The notes beneath the pieces were generated by a model. The model did not search any database and was not told the DNA's origin. It was given only the letters and a program-made list of their open reading frames with translations. Both the position numbers and the translations under genes were made by a program. Below, in pieces: positions 30,945-39,213 of a stretch of DNA of 64,000 bases (position 1 is its first letter; every line of letters begins with the position of its first letter). Origin of the DNA: Actinomycetota bacterium (GTDB taxonomy: Bacteria; Actinomycetota; Thermoleophilia; Gaiellales; Gaiellaceae); NCBI GenBank assembly GCA_003139545.1, contig PLJC01000018.1:62148-126147 (forward strand), read 5' to 3'.

Positions 30945-32297
30945 TCAGCGTTGAACCACGACGAGATGCTCTTCGGTCATCTCGCGCACCGCATACGCAG
31001 GACCTTCGCGGGTGTTCCCGGAGTCCTTCACGCCGCCGTACGGCATCTGGTCGCTGCGGAACGTCGGCGCCTCGTTCACGATCACGCCACCAAAGTCGAG
31101 CCGGTCCGCTGCGCGCAGCGCGGTGTCGATCGACGCCGTGAAGACGCCCGCCTGGAGCCCGTAGCGTGTGCCGTTGGCGCGCTCGATGCCCTCGTCGACC
31201 GAGCCGATCGGGTTGACGATGACGACGGGGCCGAACACCTCCTGGCAGCTCACCTTCGCGTGATCGGAGACGTTCGCGATCACCGTCGGCCTGATCAGAC
31301 CGTCCTGTTCGCCGCCCGTGAGGACTTCGCCGTCCGCCTCGGCGATCCACGCGAGGATGCGCTCGCGCGCTTCGGCGTCGATCACCGGCCCGACGTCGGT
31401 GTCGTCGTCGGCTGGGTCGCCGACCTTCAGCGCCTCGACCTTCGGTACGAACGCTGCGAGGAACGCATCGAGCACGGGACGCTCGACGTAGATTCGCTGG
31501 ACGGAGATGCAGCTCTGGCCCGCGAAGGCGAACGCGTTCGCCGCGAGCTTGGCGGCCGCCGTCTCCACGTCTGCGTCTGCGGCGACGATCACCGGCGTGG
31601 AGTTTCCGAGCTCGAGCTTCACCCGCTTGCGCGGCGCGCGCTCCTGCAGCTTCCACCCGACCTCACTCGAGCCGGTGAACGTGATCATGCGGACGCGTTC
31701 GTCCTCGACGAGGACGTCGCCAATCTCGGAGGCGGGGCCGACGAGCACGGTGAGCCACCCCTCCGGCAGGCCGGCTTCGTGCTCGAGCTCGGCGAGCAGC
31801 AGCGCCGACAGCGGCGTCGCGCTCGCAGGCTTCAGCACGACGGGGCACCCGGCGGCGAGCGCGGGCGCAATCTTGTGCGCGACGAGGTTGCACGGAAAGT
31901 TGAACGGCGAGATCGCGCCGACGACGCCGATGGGGCGGCGGAGCGTGAACGCGAGCTTGCCCTCGCCGGCCTGTGCCGCGTCCATCGGGATCATCTCCCC
32001 AACGAGCTTGCGCGCCTCGACGGCGGCGAACGTGTACGTCGACATGGCGCGCGACGCCTCGACGCGCGCGGTCTTGATCGGCTTGCCCGCCTCCTCGGAG
32101 ATCGTGCGCGCCACCTCCTCGTGGCGGCGGCCGATGAGGCCGGCGGTCTTGACGAGGATCTCGGCCCGCTTGTGCGCGGGCAGCGGGCTCTCGAGCGCGC
32201 GCGCCGCCGCGTCGATCGCGCGGCGCGCGTCGTCGGCGCCGCTCTTCGGCGCCTGGCCGACGACCTTTCCGGAGTAGGGGGAGCGAACTTCGACCAC
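30945..32297 (-). CDS. NAD(P)-dependent aldehyde dehydrogenase
   Basis: A 450-residue enzyme of the aldehyde dehydrogenase superfamily. Expected catalytic residues are present: Asn133 (PFNFP), Lys156 (LKPAS), the general base Glu229 (LELGN) and nucleophile Cys263 (GQSCI). The LELGNSTP segment differs slightly from the usual LELGGNSP. Relatives include lactaldehyde, succinate-semialdehyde and non-phosphorylating glyceraldehyde-3-P dehydrogenases; the substrate cannot be assigned. It diverges from the MBL hydrolase gene with 19 bp between starts. Confidence 0.87.
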   Translation of the reverse strand: MVEVRSPYSGKVVGQAPKSGADDARRAIDAAARALESPLPAHKRAEILVKTAGLIGRRHEEVARTISEEAGKPIKTARVEASRAMSTYTFAAVEARKLVGEMIPMDAAQAGEGKLAFTLRRPIGVVGAISPFNFPCNLVAHKIAPALAAGCPVVLKPASATPLSALLLAELEHEAGLPEGWLTVLVGPASEIGDVLVEDERVRMITFTGSSEVGWKLQERAPRKRVKLELGNSTPVIVAADADVETAAAKLAANAFAFAGQSCISVQRIYVERPVLDAFLAAFVPKVEALKVGDPADDDTDVGPVIDAEARERILAWIAEADGEVLTGGEQDGLIRPTVIANVSDHAKVSCQEVFGPVVIVNPIGSVDEGIERANGTRYGLQAGVFTASIDTALRAADRLDFGGVIVNEAPTFRSDQMPYGGVKDSGNTREGPAYAVREMTEEHLVVVQR

Positions 32298-32304
32298 GGC
32301 GTGT

Positions 32305-32311
32305 GAGTCTA
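32305..32311. promoter_or_regulatory. Overlapping divergent -10 elements (aldehyde dehydrogenase/MBL hydrolase)
   Basis: Minus TAGACT (32306-32311) is 8 nt before the GTG at 32297. Plus GAGTCT (32305-32310) is 6 nt before the GTG at 32317. The plus hexamer is weak. Confidence 0.35.
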
Positions 32312-32316
32312 CGCAG

Positions 32317-32880
32317 GTGATCCGGCCTCACCTCGCCGCCACCGTCAAGGGCTTCCCCGTGTACGTGCACACGATCGAGCACCCGGACGGCCTCGTGCTC
32401 GTCGACACGGGGATGATCGATTCCACGCCGAAGCTCGACGCCGAATGGGATCCGGTGCCTATGCCGGAGAACGTGCCGCGCGACGTCGTCTGCGTCATCA
32501 ACACGCATCTCGACTTCGACCACTGCGGCGGGAACCGGCTCTTTCCGGGCGTCCCGATCTACGTGCAGTCGCGCGAGCTCGCGCACCCGCGCGCGCCGCT
32601 CGAGTGGGTGCACTTCGACGGCGCGACGTACGTCGAGCACGACGGGGAGGCAGAGGTACTGCCGGGGGTCCGGCTCCTACCAACGCCCGGTCACTCGCCG
32701 GGCCACCAGTCCGTCCTCGTCGACACGCCGGACGGGCTCGTCGTCATCGGCGGCGACGTCGCCTATACGTTCCGCGAGCTCGGGTCCGGAGCGACCGAAG
32801 GGCAGCGGCGCGTGCTCGCGCTTGCCGCTCCGACATGGCTCGCGCACGCGGAGCGGCCGAAGGTTCCTGAAAGGCGCTAG
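32317..32880 (+). CDS. Metallo-beta-lactamase-fold hydrolase, lactonase-like
   Basis: A 187-residue metal hydrolase. The motif THLDFDHCGG (63-72) is the HxDxDH variant of HxHxDH, with His126 or His130 (PTPGHSPGH) and Asp147 (IGGDVAY) as further ligands, and TWLAHAERP near the end for the last ligand region. The order resembles N-acyl-homoserine lactonases of the AiiA/AttM type, but the protein is about 60 residues shorter, with less sequence before the metal motif. Substrate unknown. The stop overlaps that of the convergent cNMP-binding gene. Confidence 0.78.
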   Translation: MIRPHLAATVKGFPVYVHTIEHPDGLVLVDTGMIDSTPKLDAEWDPVPMPENVPRDVVCVINTHLDFDHCGGNRLFPGVPIYVQSRELAHPRAPLEWVHFDGATYVEHDGEAEVLPGVRLLPTPGHSPGHQSVLVDTPDGLVVIGGDVAYTFRELGSGATEGQRRVLALAAPTWLAHAERPKVPERR

Positions 32881-33278
32881 GCGGCGAGACGCAGCGCGGC
32901 GGCTGCGAGGACCCGCGTCTTGATCCCGGGCGCGTCGTGCATGAGCGAGCGGAACGCAGGCGCACTGAGGATGAACAGCTTCGACGGGCTCCGGGTCGTC
33001 ACCGTGGCCGTCCGCGGCCCGCCTGTGACGAGCGAGATCTCGCCGAAGAAGTCGCCGGGGCCGAGCGTGTTCACGATCTCGCCGCCGCTCTCGACGTCGG
33101 CGATGCCGTCTGCAAGGACGAGGAACTCCTTGCCTCTCTCGCCCTCCCGGGCGAGCGTCTGACCCTCGGGGAGCTCGAGCTCGTCCACGAGCGCCGCGAG
33201 ACCGGCCAACTCTCGCTTGGAGCAGTGCGCGAACAACGGGACCTTCCGGAGCTGCTCGATCTTCGGGTTCTTGTTCAT
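32877..33278 (-). CDS. Stand-alone cyclic-nucleotide-binding domain protein, copy 1
   Basis: A 133-residue protein that is only a cNMP-binding beta-roll with flanking helices. The phosphate-binding cassette is well kept: GDFFGEISLVTGGPRTATVT (about 75-94), with the Glu and Arg that contact cAMP or cGMP. No DNA-binding or kinase domain is attached. It is a close paralogue of the gene at 33307, which is 28 bp upstream. It could be a second-messenger sensor for a partner protein; the cyclase at 2726 is one possible nucleotide source. Confidence 0.83.
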   Translation of the reverse strand: MNKNPKIEQLRKVPLFAHCSKRELAGLAALVDELELPEGQTLAREGERGKEFLVLADGIADVESGGEIVNTLGPGDFFGEISLVTGGPRTATVTTRSPSKLFILSAPAFRSLMHDAPGIKTRVLAAAALRLAA

Positions 33279-33306
33279 ACAGAAAAGAACGCCCGAAGAG
33301 GTCGAT

Positions 33307-33714
33307 CTATTCCGTCGGAAGCCGCTCCGCGAGCGCGTCGAGCACCTTCAGCTGCAAGGCAGGATGGTCCCGCAGGAGGCTCCGGAACGCAGGCGCCGTG
33401 AGCACCAGCAGCCGCGACGGCTCCGTCGTCGTGACGGTGGCCGTGCGCTTCTGCCCGGTGACGAGCGCGATCTCCCCGAGGAAGTCGCCCGCCCGTAGCC
33501 GGTTGACCACCCGGCCGCGGCGCTTCACCTCGGCCGCGCCCTCCGCGATCACGACGAACTCGTGCCCGGCGGCTCCCTCGGCGGCGAGCTTCCGGCCGGC
33601 CGGGAGCGACAACTCGTCGGCGAGCGCCGCGATCTCGGCGAGCTCCCTCTTCGAGCACTGCGCGAAGAGCGGGACCCGCCCGATCAGCTCGATTTTCGCG
33701 TTCTTCCGGAGCAC
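33307..33714 (-). CDS. Stand-alone cyclic-nucleotide-binding domain protein, copy 2
   Basis: A 135-residue cNMP-binding domain with the cassette GDFLGEIALVTGQKRTATVT (about 76-95), which keeps the Glu and Arg ligands. It starts MLRKNAKIELIGRVPLF, much like its neighbour's MNKNPKIEQLRKVPLF, so the pair arose by tandem duplication. It begins at a GTG that is 9 nt past a TACTGT hexamer and diverges from the thiolase gene. Confidence 0.83.
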   Translation of the reverse strand: MLRKNAKIELIGRVPLFAQCSKRELAEIAALADELSLPAGRKLAAEGAAGHEFVVIAEGAAEVKRRGRVVNRLRAGDFLGEIALVTGQKRTATVTTTEPSRLLVLTAPAFRSLLRDHPALQLKVLDALAERLPTE

Positions 33715-33722
33715 GACACAGA

Positions 33723-33729
33723 TACAGTA
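33723..33729. promoter_or_regulatory. Overlapping divergent -10 elements (cNMP protein/thiolase)
   Basis: TACAGTA: plus TACAGT (33723-33728) is 6 nt before the GTG at 33735, and minus TACTGT (33724-33729) is 9 nt before the GTG at 33714. The near-symmetric hexamers share five base pairs. Confidence 0.45.
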
Positions 33730-33734
33730 ATGAG

Positions 33735-34919
33735 GTGGCCGCGCAAAAGACAGATGCGCTGATCGTCGACGCAGTCCGGAGCCCGATCGGCAAGAAGAAC
33801 GGGACGCTCTCGCACATCCGGGGCGACGACGTCTCGGCCCAGGTGATCAACGGGCTCGTCGAGCGGAACGGGGTGGACCCGGGCGAGGTCGAAGACCTCC
33901 AGTGGGGCTGCGTCTCCCAGGTCGACGAGCAGGCCTGGAACACCGGGCGCAACACCGCGCTCGCCGCCGGGTGGCCCGTGTCGGTCTGCGGGACGACGGT
34001 CGACCGGCAATGCGGCTCCTCGATGCAGTCGAACTTCAACGCGGCCGCGGCCGTATGGTCGGGTCAGCTCGACCTCGTCGTCGCGGGTGGTGTGGAGATG
34101 ATGTCGCGCGTCCCCATGGGCTCGAATCGCGGCTCGATGTCCGATGCGGTGTACGAGCGCTTCGACATCGTCATGCAGGGCATCTCGGCCGAGGAGATCG
34201 CTGCGAAGTGGAACCTCTCGCGCGAGGACCTCGACCGCTACTCGTACGAGTCGCACATGCGCGCCGCGCGCGCGATCGACGAGGGGCGCTTCGACAAGGA
34301 GATCATCCCCATCGAGCTCGACCTTCCCGCGCCGGACTCCGGCACGACGCTCATCCGGACCCGCTTCGCGGTCGACGAAGCGGTTCGGCGCGAGACGACC
34401 GTCGAGAGGATGGCGTCGCTCCAGCCGGCGTTCGTCCCAGATGGAAAGGTGACCGCCGGGAACTCGAGCCAGATCGTGGACGGGTCGGCCGCCGTGCTCG
34501 TCGCCTCGGAGGAGAAGGCGTCTGCGCTCGGCCTCGAGCCGCGCGCCCGGTTCCTCGGCTTCGGCATCGCCGGCGTCGACCCGCACCTGATGCTGCACGG
34601 CAACCCGCAGGCGTGCGACCGCGCGCTCGCGAAGGCCGGCCTCACCTGGGACGACATGGAGGTCATCGAGGTGAACGAGGCGTTCGCCTCGGTGGTGCTG
34701 CAGTTCCTCGCCGACACGAATCTCGGCGAGCGCTGGGAAGCGGGTGACGTCAATCCGAACGGCGGCGGCATCTCGCTCGGCCATCCGCTCGGGGCGACCG
34801 GCGCACGCATGACGGCGACGCTCGTGTCGGAGCTCGAGCGCCGCAACGCCCGCTATGGCATCGCCGCGATGTGCATCGGCTTCGGCCAGGCCATCGCCGG
34901 CGTCGTCGAGCGGCTTTAA
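33735..34919 (+). CDS. Acetyl-CoA acetyltransferase/thiolase
   Basis: A 394-residue thiolase. The nucleophile Cys93 is in VDRQCGSSMQ; the catalytic His is in GGISLGHPLGATGAR; the second Cys is in MCIGFGQ near the C-terminus; and NEAFAS precedes the His block. Length is standard. With the 3-hydroxyacyl-CoA dehydrogenase at 36118 it could supply steps of fatty acid beta-oxidation or acetoacetyl-CoA metabolism. It starts at a GTG with a shared divergent promoter and stops just before a palindromic repeat. Confidence 0.93.
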   Translation: MAAQKTDALIVDAVRSPIGKKNGTLSHIRGDDVSAQVINGLVERNGVDPGEVEDLQWGCVSQVDEQAWNTGRNTALAAGWPVSVCGTTVDRQCGSSMQSNFNAAAAVWSGQLDLVVAGGVEMMSRVPMGSNRGSMSDAVYERFDIVMQGISAEEIAAKWNLSREDLDRYSYESHMRAARAIDEGRFDKEIIPIELDLPAPDSGTTLIRTRFAVDEAVRRETTVERMASLQPAFVPDGKVTAGNSSQIVDGSAAVLVASEEKASALGLEPRARFLGFGIAGVDPHLMLHGNPQACDRALAKAGLTWDDMEVIEVNEAFASVVLQFLADTNLGERWEAGDVNPNGGGISLGHPLGATGARMTATLVSELERRNARYGIAAMCIGFGQAIAGVVERL

Positions 34920-36121
34920 TTGTTGTCCGGTACCAGGTACCGGTCTTTCGCGTAACGGAAGCAAGGGGCGAAAGTCTGGTACCTGGTACCGGTGTAACTC
35001 GAACAGCCCACAGAGCGCTCGTCGCCGGCTTCGTCGTGCTCGGCGCGATCGACGGCGTCTGGGTCGCGCGCCTGCCGGCGCTGAAGCACAAGCTGTCGCT
35101 CGACAACGGCCGCCTCGGCATCGTCATCTTCGCCGTGTCGGCGGTGGCGACGTTGTCGCTGCCGCTTGCAGGATGGCTCGCCGCCCGACGGGGAAGCCGC
35201 GGGCCTGCCGCCGTCGGGCTCATCCTTGCGTCGGGTGCGCTGGCGGGCGCCGCCTTCGTCCCGTCGTTCGCTCCGATGCTGCTTGTCGCGTGCGGGCTGG
35301 GGTCGGGAGTCGGCATCGCCGACGTTTCGCTGAACGCCCACGGCGTCGAGCTCGAACGCCGGACCGGCCGGCACCTGCTCTCGCCGCTGCACGCCGCGTG
35401 GAGCTTCGGGCTCCTCGGCGGCTCCGCCGTCACCGCCGTTTCGGCGGCGGTCGGAGTGGGACTTCAGGCCGAGCTGCCCGCGGTCGCGACTGCCCTGGTG
35501 CTGATCACGCTGGTCGCGGCGCCGAGGATGCTGCCCGGGACCGCGGCCGGTGTCGAGACGGCTCATCTCGCACTCCCGCGCGGCCCGCTTGCGCTTCCCG
35601 CGGTCTTGATGTTCTGCGCCTTCTTCGTCGAGTCGGCGGCGATGAGTTGGAGCGCCGTGTTCCTCAGCGGCCCGGTGGGTGCCAGCGCGGCGGTCGCGGC
35701 CGGCGCCGTCGTCGCATACGCCGCCGCCATGGGCGTGGCGCGACTCTTCGGCGACCGGCTCCTCGCTCGGTGGGGCTTCGGTGGGCTCGCCCAGCGCAGC
35801 GGGATGGTCACGTGCGTCGGGACGCTGCTCGCGATCCTCACGCGGTCGACCGTTCCCGCCCTCATCGGGTTCGCGCTCGTCGGAGTCGGCTGCGCTGCGA
35901 TCGTCCCGGCGCTGTTCCGGATCGGGGCGGCGATGCCGGGAATCTCGCAGAGCGCCGGCGTCGCTGCGATCGCGACCGCCGGCTACACCGGCGGCTTGCT
36001 CAACGGCCCCACGATCGGCTTCGTCGCGCGAGGAGTCGGTCTCAGCGCCGCGCTCGGGTTGCTCGCGGTCGCAGGTGCCGTCATCGTCGTGCTCGGTCCG
36101 CGATTAGGGTCCCGCGCATGA
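34871..36121 (+). CDS. Major facilitator superfamily transporter
   Basis: A 12-helix transporter related to the YbjJ group of MFS proteins, which have VARLPALKHKL after helix 1 and GSGVGIADVSLNAHGVELER as motif-like segment before helix 4-5. The start is a problem: residues of helix 1 (ALVAGFVVLGAIDGVW) are encoded from about 35003, but no ATG, GTG or TTG lies in frame between 34874 and 35033. Starting at the ATG 34871 would translate the palindrome at 34927-34992; the GTG at 35036 would cut helix 1. Coordinates use the ATG. The stop overlaps the next start (ATGA). Confidence 0.72.
   Translation: MHRLRPGHRRRRRAALIVVRYQVPVFRVTEARGESLVPGTGVTRTAHRALVAGFVVLGAIDGVWVARLPALKHKLSLDNGRLGIVIFAVSAVATLSLPLAGWLAARRGSRGPAAVGLILASGALAGAAFVPSFAPMLLVACGLGSGVGIADVSLNAHGVELERRTGRHLLSPLHAAWSFGLLGGSAVTAVSAAVGVGLQAELPAVATALVLITLVAAPRMLPGTAAGVETAHLALPRGPLALPAVLMFCAFFVESAAMSWSAVFLSGPVGASAAVAAGAVVAYAAAMGVARLFGDRLLARWGFGGLAQRSGMVTCVGTLLAILTRSTVPALIGFALVGVGCAAIVPALFRIGAAMPGISQSAGVAAIATAGYTGGLLNGPTIGFVARGVGLSAALGLLAVAGAVIVVLGPRLGSRA
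34927..34992. repeat. Palindromic repeat with GGTACC modules (REP-like)
   Basis: Arms of 25 nt, 34927-34951 and 34968-34992, are reverse complements at 23 of 25 positions; each holds GGTACCnGGTACC. The loop is 16 nt. It begins 8 nt after the thiolase stop and lies where the start of the MFS gene is expected. A perfect 15-bp part (CCGGTACCAGGTACC and its complement) makes a stable hairpin. Confidence 0.75.
36105..36110 (+). promoter_or_regulatory. -10 element of an internal leaderless promoter
   Basis: TAGGGT, 7 nt before the ATG at 36118, within the end of the MFS gene. Confidence 0.35.
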
Positions 36122-36945
36122 AGGTAGGCGTCGTCGGACTCGGTGCGATGGGCTCGGGCATCGCGCAGCTATGCGTCGAGGCGGGCCTCGACACCGTGGG
36201 TCGTGAAGTCACGGCAGATCTCGGCGAGCGTGCGCGCGAGCGCATCGGGCACTTCCTGACGCGGAAGGTGGAGAAGGGAAAGCTCGAGTCGTTCGACCTC
36301 GCGCTGCTCACGACGACGACCGAGCTCGCCGACCTTGCGGACTGCGACCTCATCATCGAGGCGATCGTCGAGGAGCTCGGTCCAAAGCAGGAGCTCTTCG
36401 TCGAGCTCGAGCGCATCTGCCGCCCGGACGCGGTGCTCGCGACGAACACGTCCGCGCTCTCGGTGACCGAGATCGCGTCCGCGACGTCGTCGCCGGAGCG
36501 AGTCGTCGGGATGCACTTCTTCAACCCCGCGCCGTTGATGCCGCTCGTCGAGATTGTCCGCGCCGAGCTGAGCTCCGAGGCAGCGTTCGACGCTGCATAC
36601 GCGCTCGGCGAGAAGCTCGGGAAGCATCCGATTCGCTGCCACGACACGCCGGGCTTCGTCGTCAACCGTGTGCTCATCCCCCTGCTCAACGACTGCGTGC
36701 GCGTACTCGACGAGGCGCGTGTGAGCCCCGAGGACCTCGACGCCGGGATGAAGCACGGCGCCGGATGGCCCATGGGCCCGTGCGAGCTGCTCGACCTCGT
36801 CGGCATCGACGTGCACGTGCACGCGAGCGAGGCGCTGTACGACAAGCTGCGCGAGCCGCGCATGGCCGCGCCGCCGCGGCTCGTCGCGATGGCGAACGCC
36901 GGTCTCTACGGCCGCAAGAGCGGGCGCGGCTTCTACACCTACTAG
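36118..36945 (+). CDS. 3-hydroxyacyl-CoA (3-hydroxybutyryl-CoA) dehydrogenase
   Basis: A 275-residue NAD(P)-dependent dehydrogenase. The Rossmann loop VGLGAMGSG (5-13) is at the N-terminus. The catalytic region MHFFNPAPLMPLVEI (about 137-151) has the His, and the C-terminal domain has TPGFVVNRVLIPLLND. It is the size of the single-function enzyme, interconverting 3-hydroxyacyl-CoA and 3-ketoacyl-CoA, which links it to the thiolase two genes upstream. The start overlaps the MFS stop (ATGA). Confidence 0.92.
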   Translation: MKVGVVGLGAMGSGIAQLCVEAGLDTVGREVTADLGERARERIGHFLTRKVEKGKLESFDLALLTTTTELADLADCDLIIEAIVEELGPKQELFVELERICRPDAVLATNTSALSVTEIASATSSPERVVGMHFFNPAPLMPLVEIVRAELSSEAAFDAAYALGEKLGKHPIRCHDTPGFVVNRVLIPLLNDCVRVLDEARVSPEDLDAGMKHGAGWPMGPCELLDLVGIDVHVHASEALYDKLREPRMAAPPRLVAMANAGLYGRKSGRGFYTY

Positions 36946-36951
36946 ACACGC

Positions 36952-37878
36952 GTGTCCACAGGCCTCGCCGCCGTCCTCTTCGTGGTGTCGCTGGCCGCGA
37001 CGTTGTACGCCGCCGCCGTGTTCGCCGAGCGGCTCGACCATCTCGGCGAGCGGCTCGGGCTTCCGGAAGGGCTGCTCGGCCTCCTGACCGCCGCGGGCGC
37101 CGACGCGCCCGAGCTTGCGACCGCGATCGCTGCGCTCGCGACCGGCGCGAAGAGCGCCGGATTCGGCGTCGTCGTCGGCTCGAACGTCTTCAACATCGGC
37201 GCGATGATCGGCGTCAGTGCGTTGGTGTGCGGCAACGTGCGAATCCAACGTGACGCGCTTGCGCTCGAGGGCGGCGTCGCGCTCGGCATCACGCTCGTCG
37301 TCGTCCTGCTCGTGTTCGGTGTCCTGCCGGCGTGGGCGGCGGTGACCCTTGCGCTTCTGCTTCTCATCCCGTACGCCGCGGTTGCGCTACGCCGTGAGCT
37401 CGGCGCGCGCCGCCATCCGGAGGGCGTCGACATGCGCGCGGTGCTGCTCATCCCGCCGGCCCTCACCGTCATCGTGCTCGGCAGCATTGGGATGGTCCAT
37501 ACGGGCTTGCGGCTCGGACACGCGGCCGGCGTACCGAACGTGCTCGTCGGCGTGCTCGTGCTCGCCGTCGTGACGAGCCTTCCGAATGCGTACACCGGAA
37601 TCCGGCTCGGCCGCGCCCGGCGGGGCGCGGCGCTCGTCAGCGAGACCATGAACTCGAACACGATCAATCTCGTGGGCGGGCTCGCGATCCCTGCGCTCTT
37701 CGTGACGGTCGCAGGCGGGAGCGGGCTCGAGCGGGCGGACGGCATCTGGCTTCTCGTCGCGACGGCGATCGCTCTCGTCTTGCTCGCGCCTCGCCGTGGC
37801 ATGGGACGTGCAGGCGGCATGCTGCTCGTCGCGTCGTGGATCGCATTCGCGGCCGTTCAAGGCATCTTCGGCAGCTGA
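36952..37878 (+). CDS. Sodium/calcium exchanger family membrane protein
   Basis: A 308-residue membrane protein with about ten helices, arranged as two inverted halves. The alpha-repeat motifs that carry the ion site are readable: GADAPELATAIAALATG with VVGSNVFNIGAMIG in the first half, and TSLPNAYTGIRLG with MNSNTINLVGG in the second. This fits the cation/Ca2+ exchanger superfamily (YrbG-like). The ion is not certain. The gene follows the dehydrogenase by 6 nt and starts at a GTG. Confidence 0.85.
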   Translation: MSTGLAAVLFVVSLAATLYAAAVFAERLDHLGERLGLPEGLLGLLTAAGADAPELATAIAALATGAKSAGFGVVVGSNVFNIGAMIGVSALVCGNVRIQRDALALEGGVALGITLVVVLLVFGVLPAWAAVTLALLLLIPYAAVALRRELGARRHPEGVDMRAVLLIPPALTVIVLGSIGMVHTGLRLGHAAGVPNVLVGVLVLAVVTSLPNAYTGIRLGRARRGAALVSETMNSNTINLVGGLAIPALFVTVAGGSGLERADGIWLLVATAIALVLLAPRRGMGRAGGMLLVASWIAFAAVQGIFGS

Positions 37879-37934
37879 GCGCCCGTTACAGAACCTTTAC
37901 GGACCGCTCAAAGGCCGGAAACGGCAGACGGAGA

Positions 37935-37940
37935 TACTCT
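37935..37940 (+). promoter_or_regulatory. -10 element of a leaderless promoter
   Basis: TACTCT, 7 nt before the ATG at 37948. Confidence 0.45.
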
Positions 37941-37947
37941 GATCGTG

Positions 37948-38475
37948 ATGCGGCGTCTAGCCATGCTCTGCCTGCCCGTACTCGCGCTCGCGCTCCCCGC
38001 GACCGCGCTTGCGCTGCACGACGCCTCGGGCGACGGCACCCTCGTCGTCAAGAACGGCACCGCGCCCCGCGGCGTCCCCGTGGTCACGCTCGTCATCAAC
38101 GGCACCGCGATCGGTCACGTCTCGACCGGGTCGCCCGATCAGTTCGACAAGGTCGTCATCGACGACCCGAACAACACCAACGACATCGGGGCCAGCCTGA
38201 CGAACGGTGCGCCGTCGCTCGCGCGCACGACGATCTCCGACACGAAGACGAGCTTCGTCGGCAGCGACTTCCGCTTCCGCGCGGCCGGCGGGGTCTACAA
38301 GGTCTGGGTGTACGGCTCGGGCGTCGACGTGTTCGCGGTCGGAAAGGGCACGGTCGTGCTCCAGGGATCGCCGGACTCGAGCGGTCCTGACGGGCGCTAC
38401 TCGCTCAACGGCAACGACTGGCATTCGCTGCCCGCCGTGCCGACCGATCTGCTGAAGATCACCTCGAGCGGGTAG
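37948..38475 (+). CDS. Secreted hypothetical protein
   Basis: A 175-residue exported protein. A clear Sec signal peptide covers about residues 1-22 (MRRLAMLCLPVLALALPATA). The mature part is rich in Gly, Ser, Thr, Val and Asp, with no cysteine, and is probably beta-sheet (for example GGVYKVWVYGSGVDVFAVG). It is 6 nt upstream of a two-component system, so it may be an extracellular partner of that system, but this is only proximity. No family recognised. Confidence 0.7.
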   Translation: MRRLAMLCLPVLALALPATALALHDASGDGTLVVKNGTAPRGVPVVTLVINGTAIGHVSTGSPDQFDKVVIDDPNNTNDIGASLTNGAPSLARTTISDTKTSFVGSDFRFRAAGGVYKVWVYGSGVDVFAVGKGTVVLQGSPDSSGPDGRYSLNGNDWHSLPAVPTDLLKITSSG

Positions 38476-38481
38476 GGCAGC

Positions 38482-39192
38482 GTGGCCACGAAGCCGCAGA
38501 CGGTGCTGGTCGTCGAGGACGAAGCGTCGATCGCGTCGTTCGTCGCCGCCTACCTGAAGAACGCGGGATACACCGTTCGCACGACGGCGAGCGGCCAGGA
38601 GGCGCTCCGCCTCGTCGAGTCGGAGAAGCCGGCGCTCGTCGTTCTCGACCTCATGCTTCCCGACATCGACGGCGTCGAGGTCTGCAAGCGGATCCGGCAG
38701 CACGGCGATCTGCCGGTGCTGATGCTGACCGCGCGGGACGAGGACGTCGACAAGATCATCGGCCTCGAGGTCGGAGCCGACGACTACATGACGAAGCCGT
38801 TCAACCCGCGCGAGCTCGTCGCTCGCGTGCGGGCCATCATGCGGCGCTCGACGGCGCACGGCGTCGACCGGGAGAGCGCGGTCCTCGAGCACGGCGACCT
38901 CGTCATCGATGCCGGCCGCCGCGAGGCCAAGGTCGGCGACACCGAGATCCAGCTCGCGCCCAAGGAGTTCGACCTCCTCTGGGAGCTGCTCGACCACCGC
39001 GGGCTCGTGCTCACGCGCGACCAGCTGCTCGAACGGGTCTGGGGATACACGTTCGCGGGCGACACGCGCACGGTCGACGTGCACGTGCGCCAGCTTCGGC
39101 GCAAGCTCGGCGATGCGTCGCCGATCGTCACCGTGTGGGGCGTCGGCTACAAGGTGAGCCCGGCCCCGGCGCGCGAGACTCCGGCCGCCTAA
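38482..39192 (+). CDS. OmpR/PhoB-type response regulator
   Basis: A 236-residue regulator. The receiver domain (about 6-118) has the acidic pair VVEDEAS, the phospho-acceptor Asp in LVVLDLMLPDIDG, Thr in MLTARDE and Lys in MTKPF. The winged-helix output domain (about 135-230) has VWGYTFAGDTRTVDVHVRQL, the OmpR-type recognition helix. It starts at a GTG 6 nt after the secreted protein and is followed 21 nt later by its probable sensor kinase. Confidence 0.93.
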   Translation: MATKPQTVLVVEDEASIASFVAAYLKNAGYTVRTTASGQEALRLVESEKPALVVLDLMLPDIDGVEVCKRIRQHGDLPVLMLTARDEDVDKIIGLEVGADDYMTKPFNPRELVARVRAIMRRSTAHGVDRESAVLEHGDLVIDAGRREAKVGDTEIQLAPKEFDLLWELLDHRGLVLTRDQLLERVWGYTFAGDTRTVDVHVRQLRRKLGDASPIVTVWGVGYKVSPAPARETPAA

Positions 39193-39201
39193 CTCCCGGA
39201 G

Positions 39202-39207
39202 TAATGT
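39202..39207 (+). promoter_or_regulatory. -10 element before the sensor kinase
   Basis: TAATGT, 6 nt before the GTG at 39214. The kinase may be expressed both from here and from the response-regulator transcript. Confidence 0.35.
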
Positions 39208-39213
39208 CGGGCC

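Noticed and set aside
33223..33306. A clear promoter for the first cNMP-binding gene
   Set aside because: Only a weak TTCTTT lies near the ATG at 33278. It may be read from the upstream paralogue instead.
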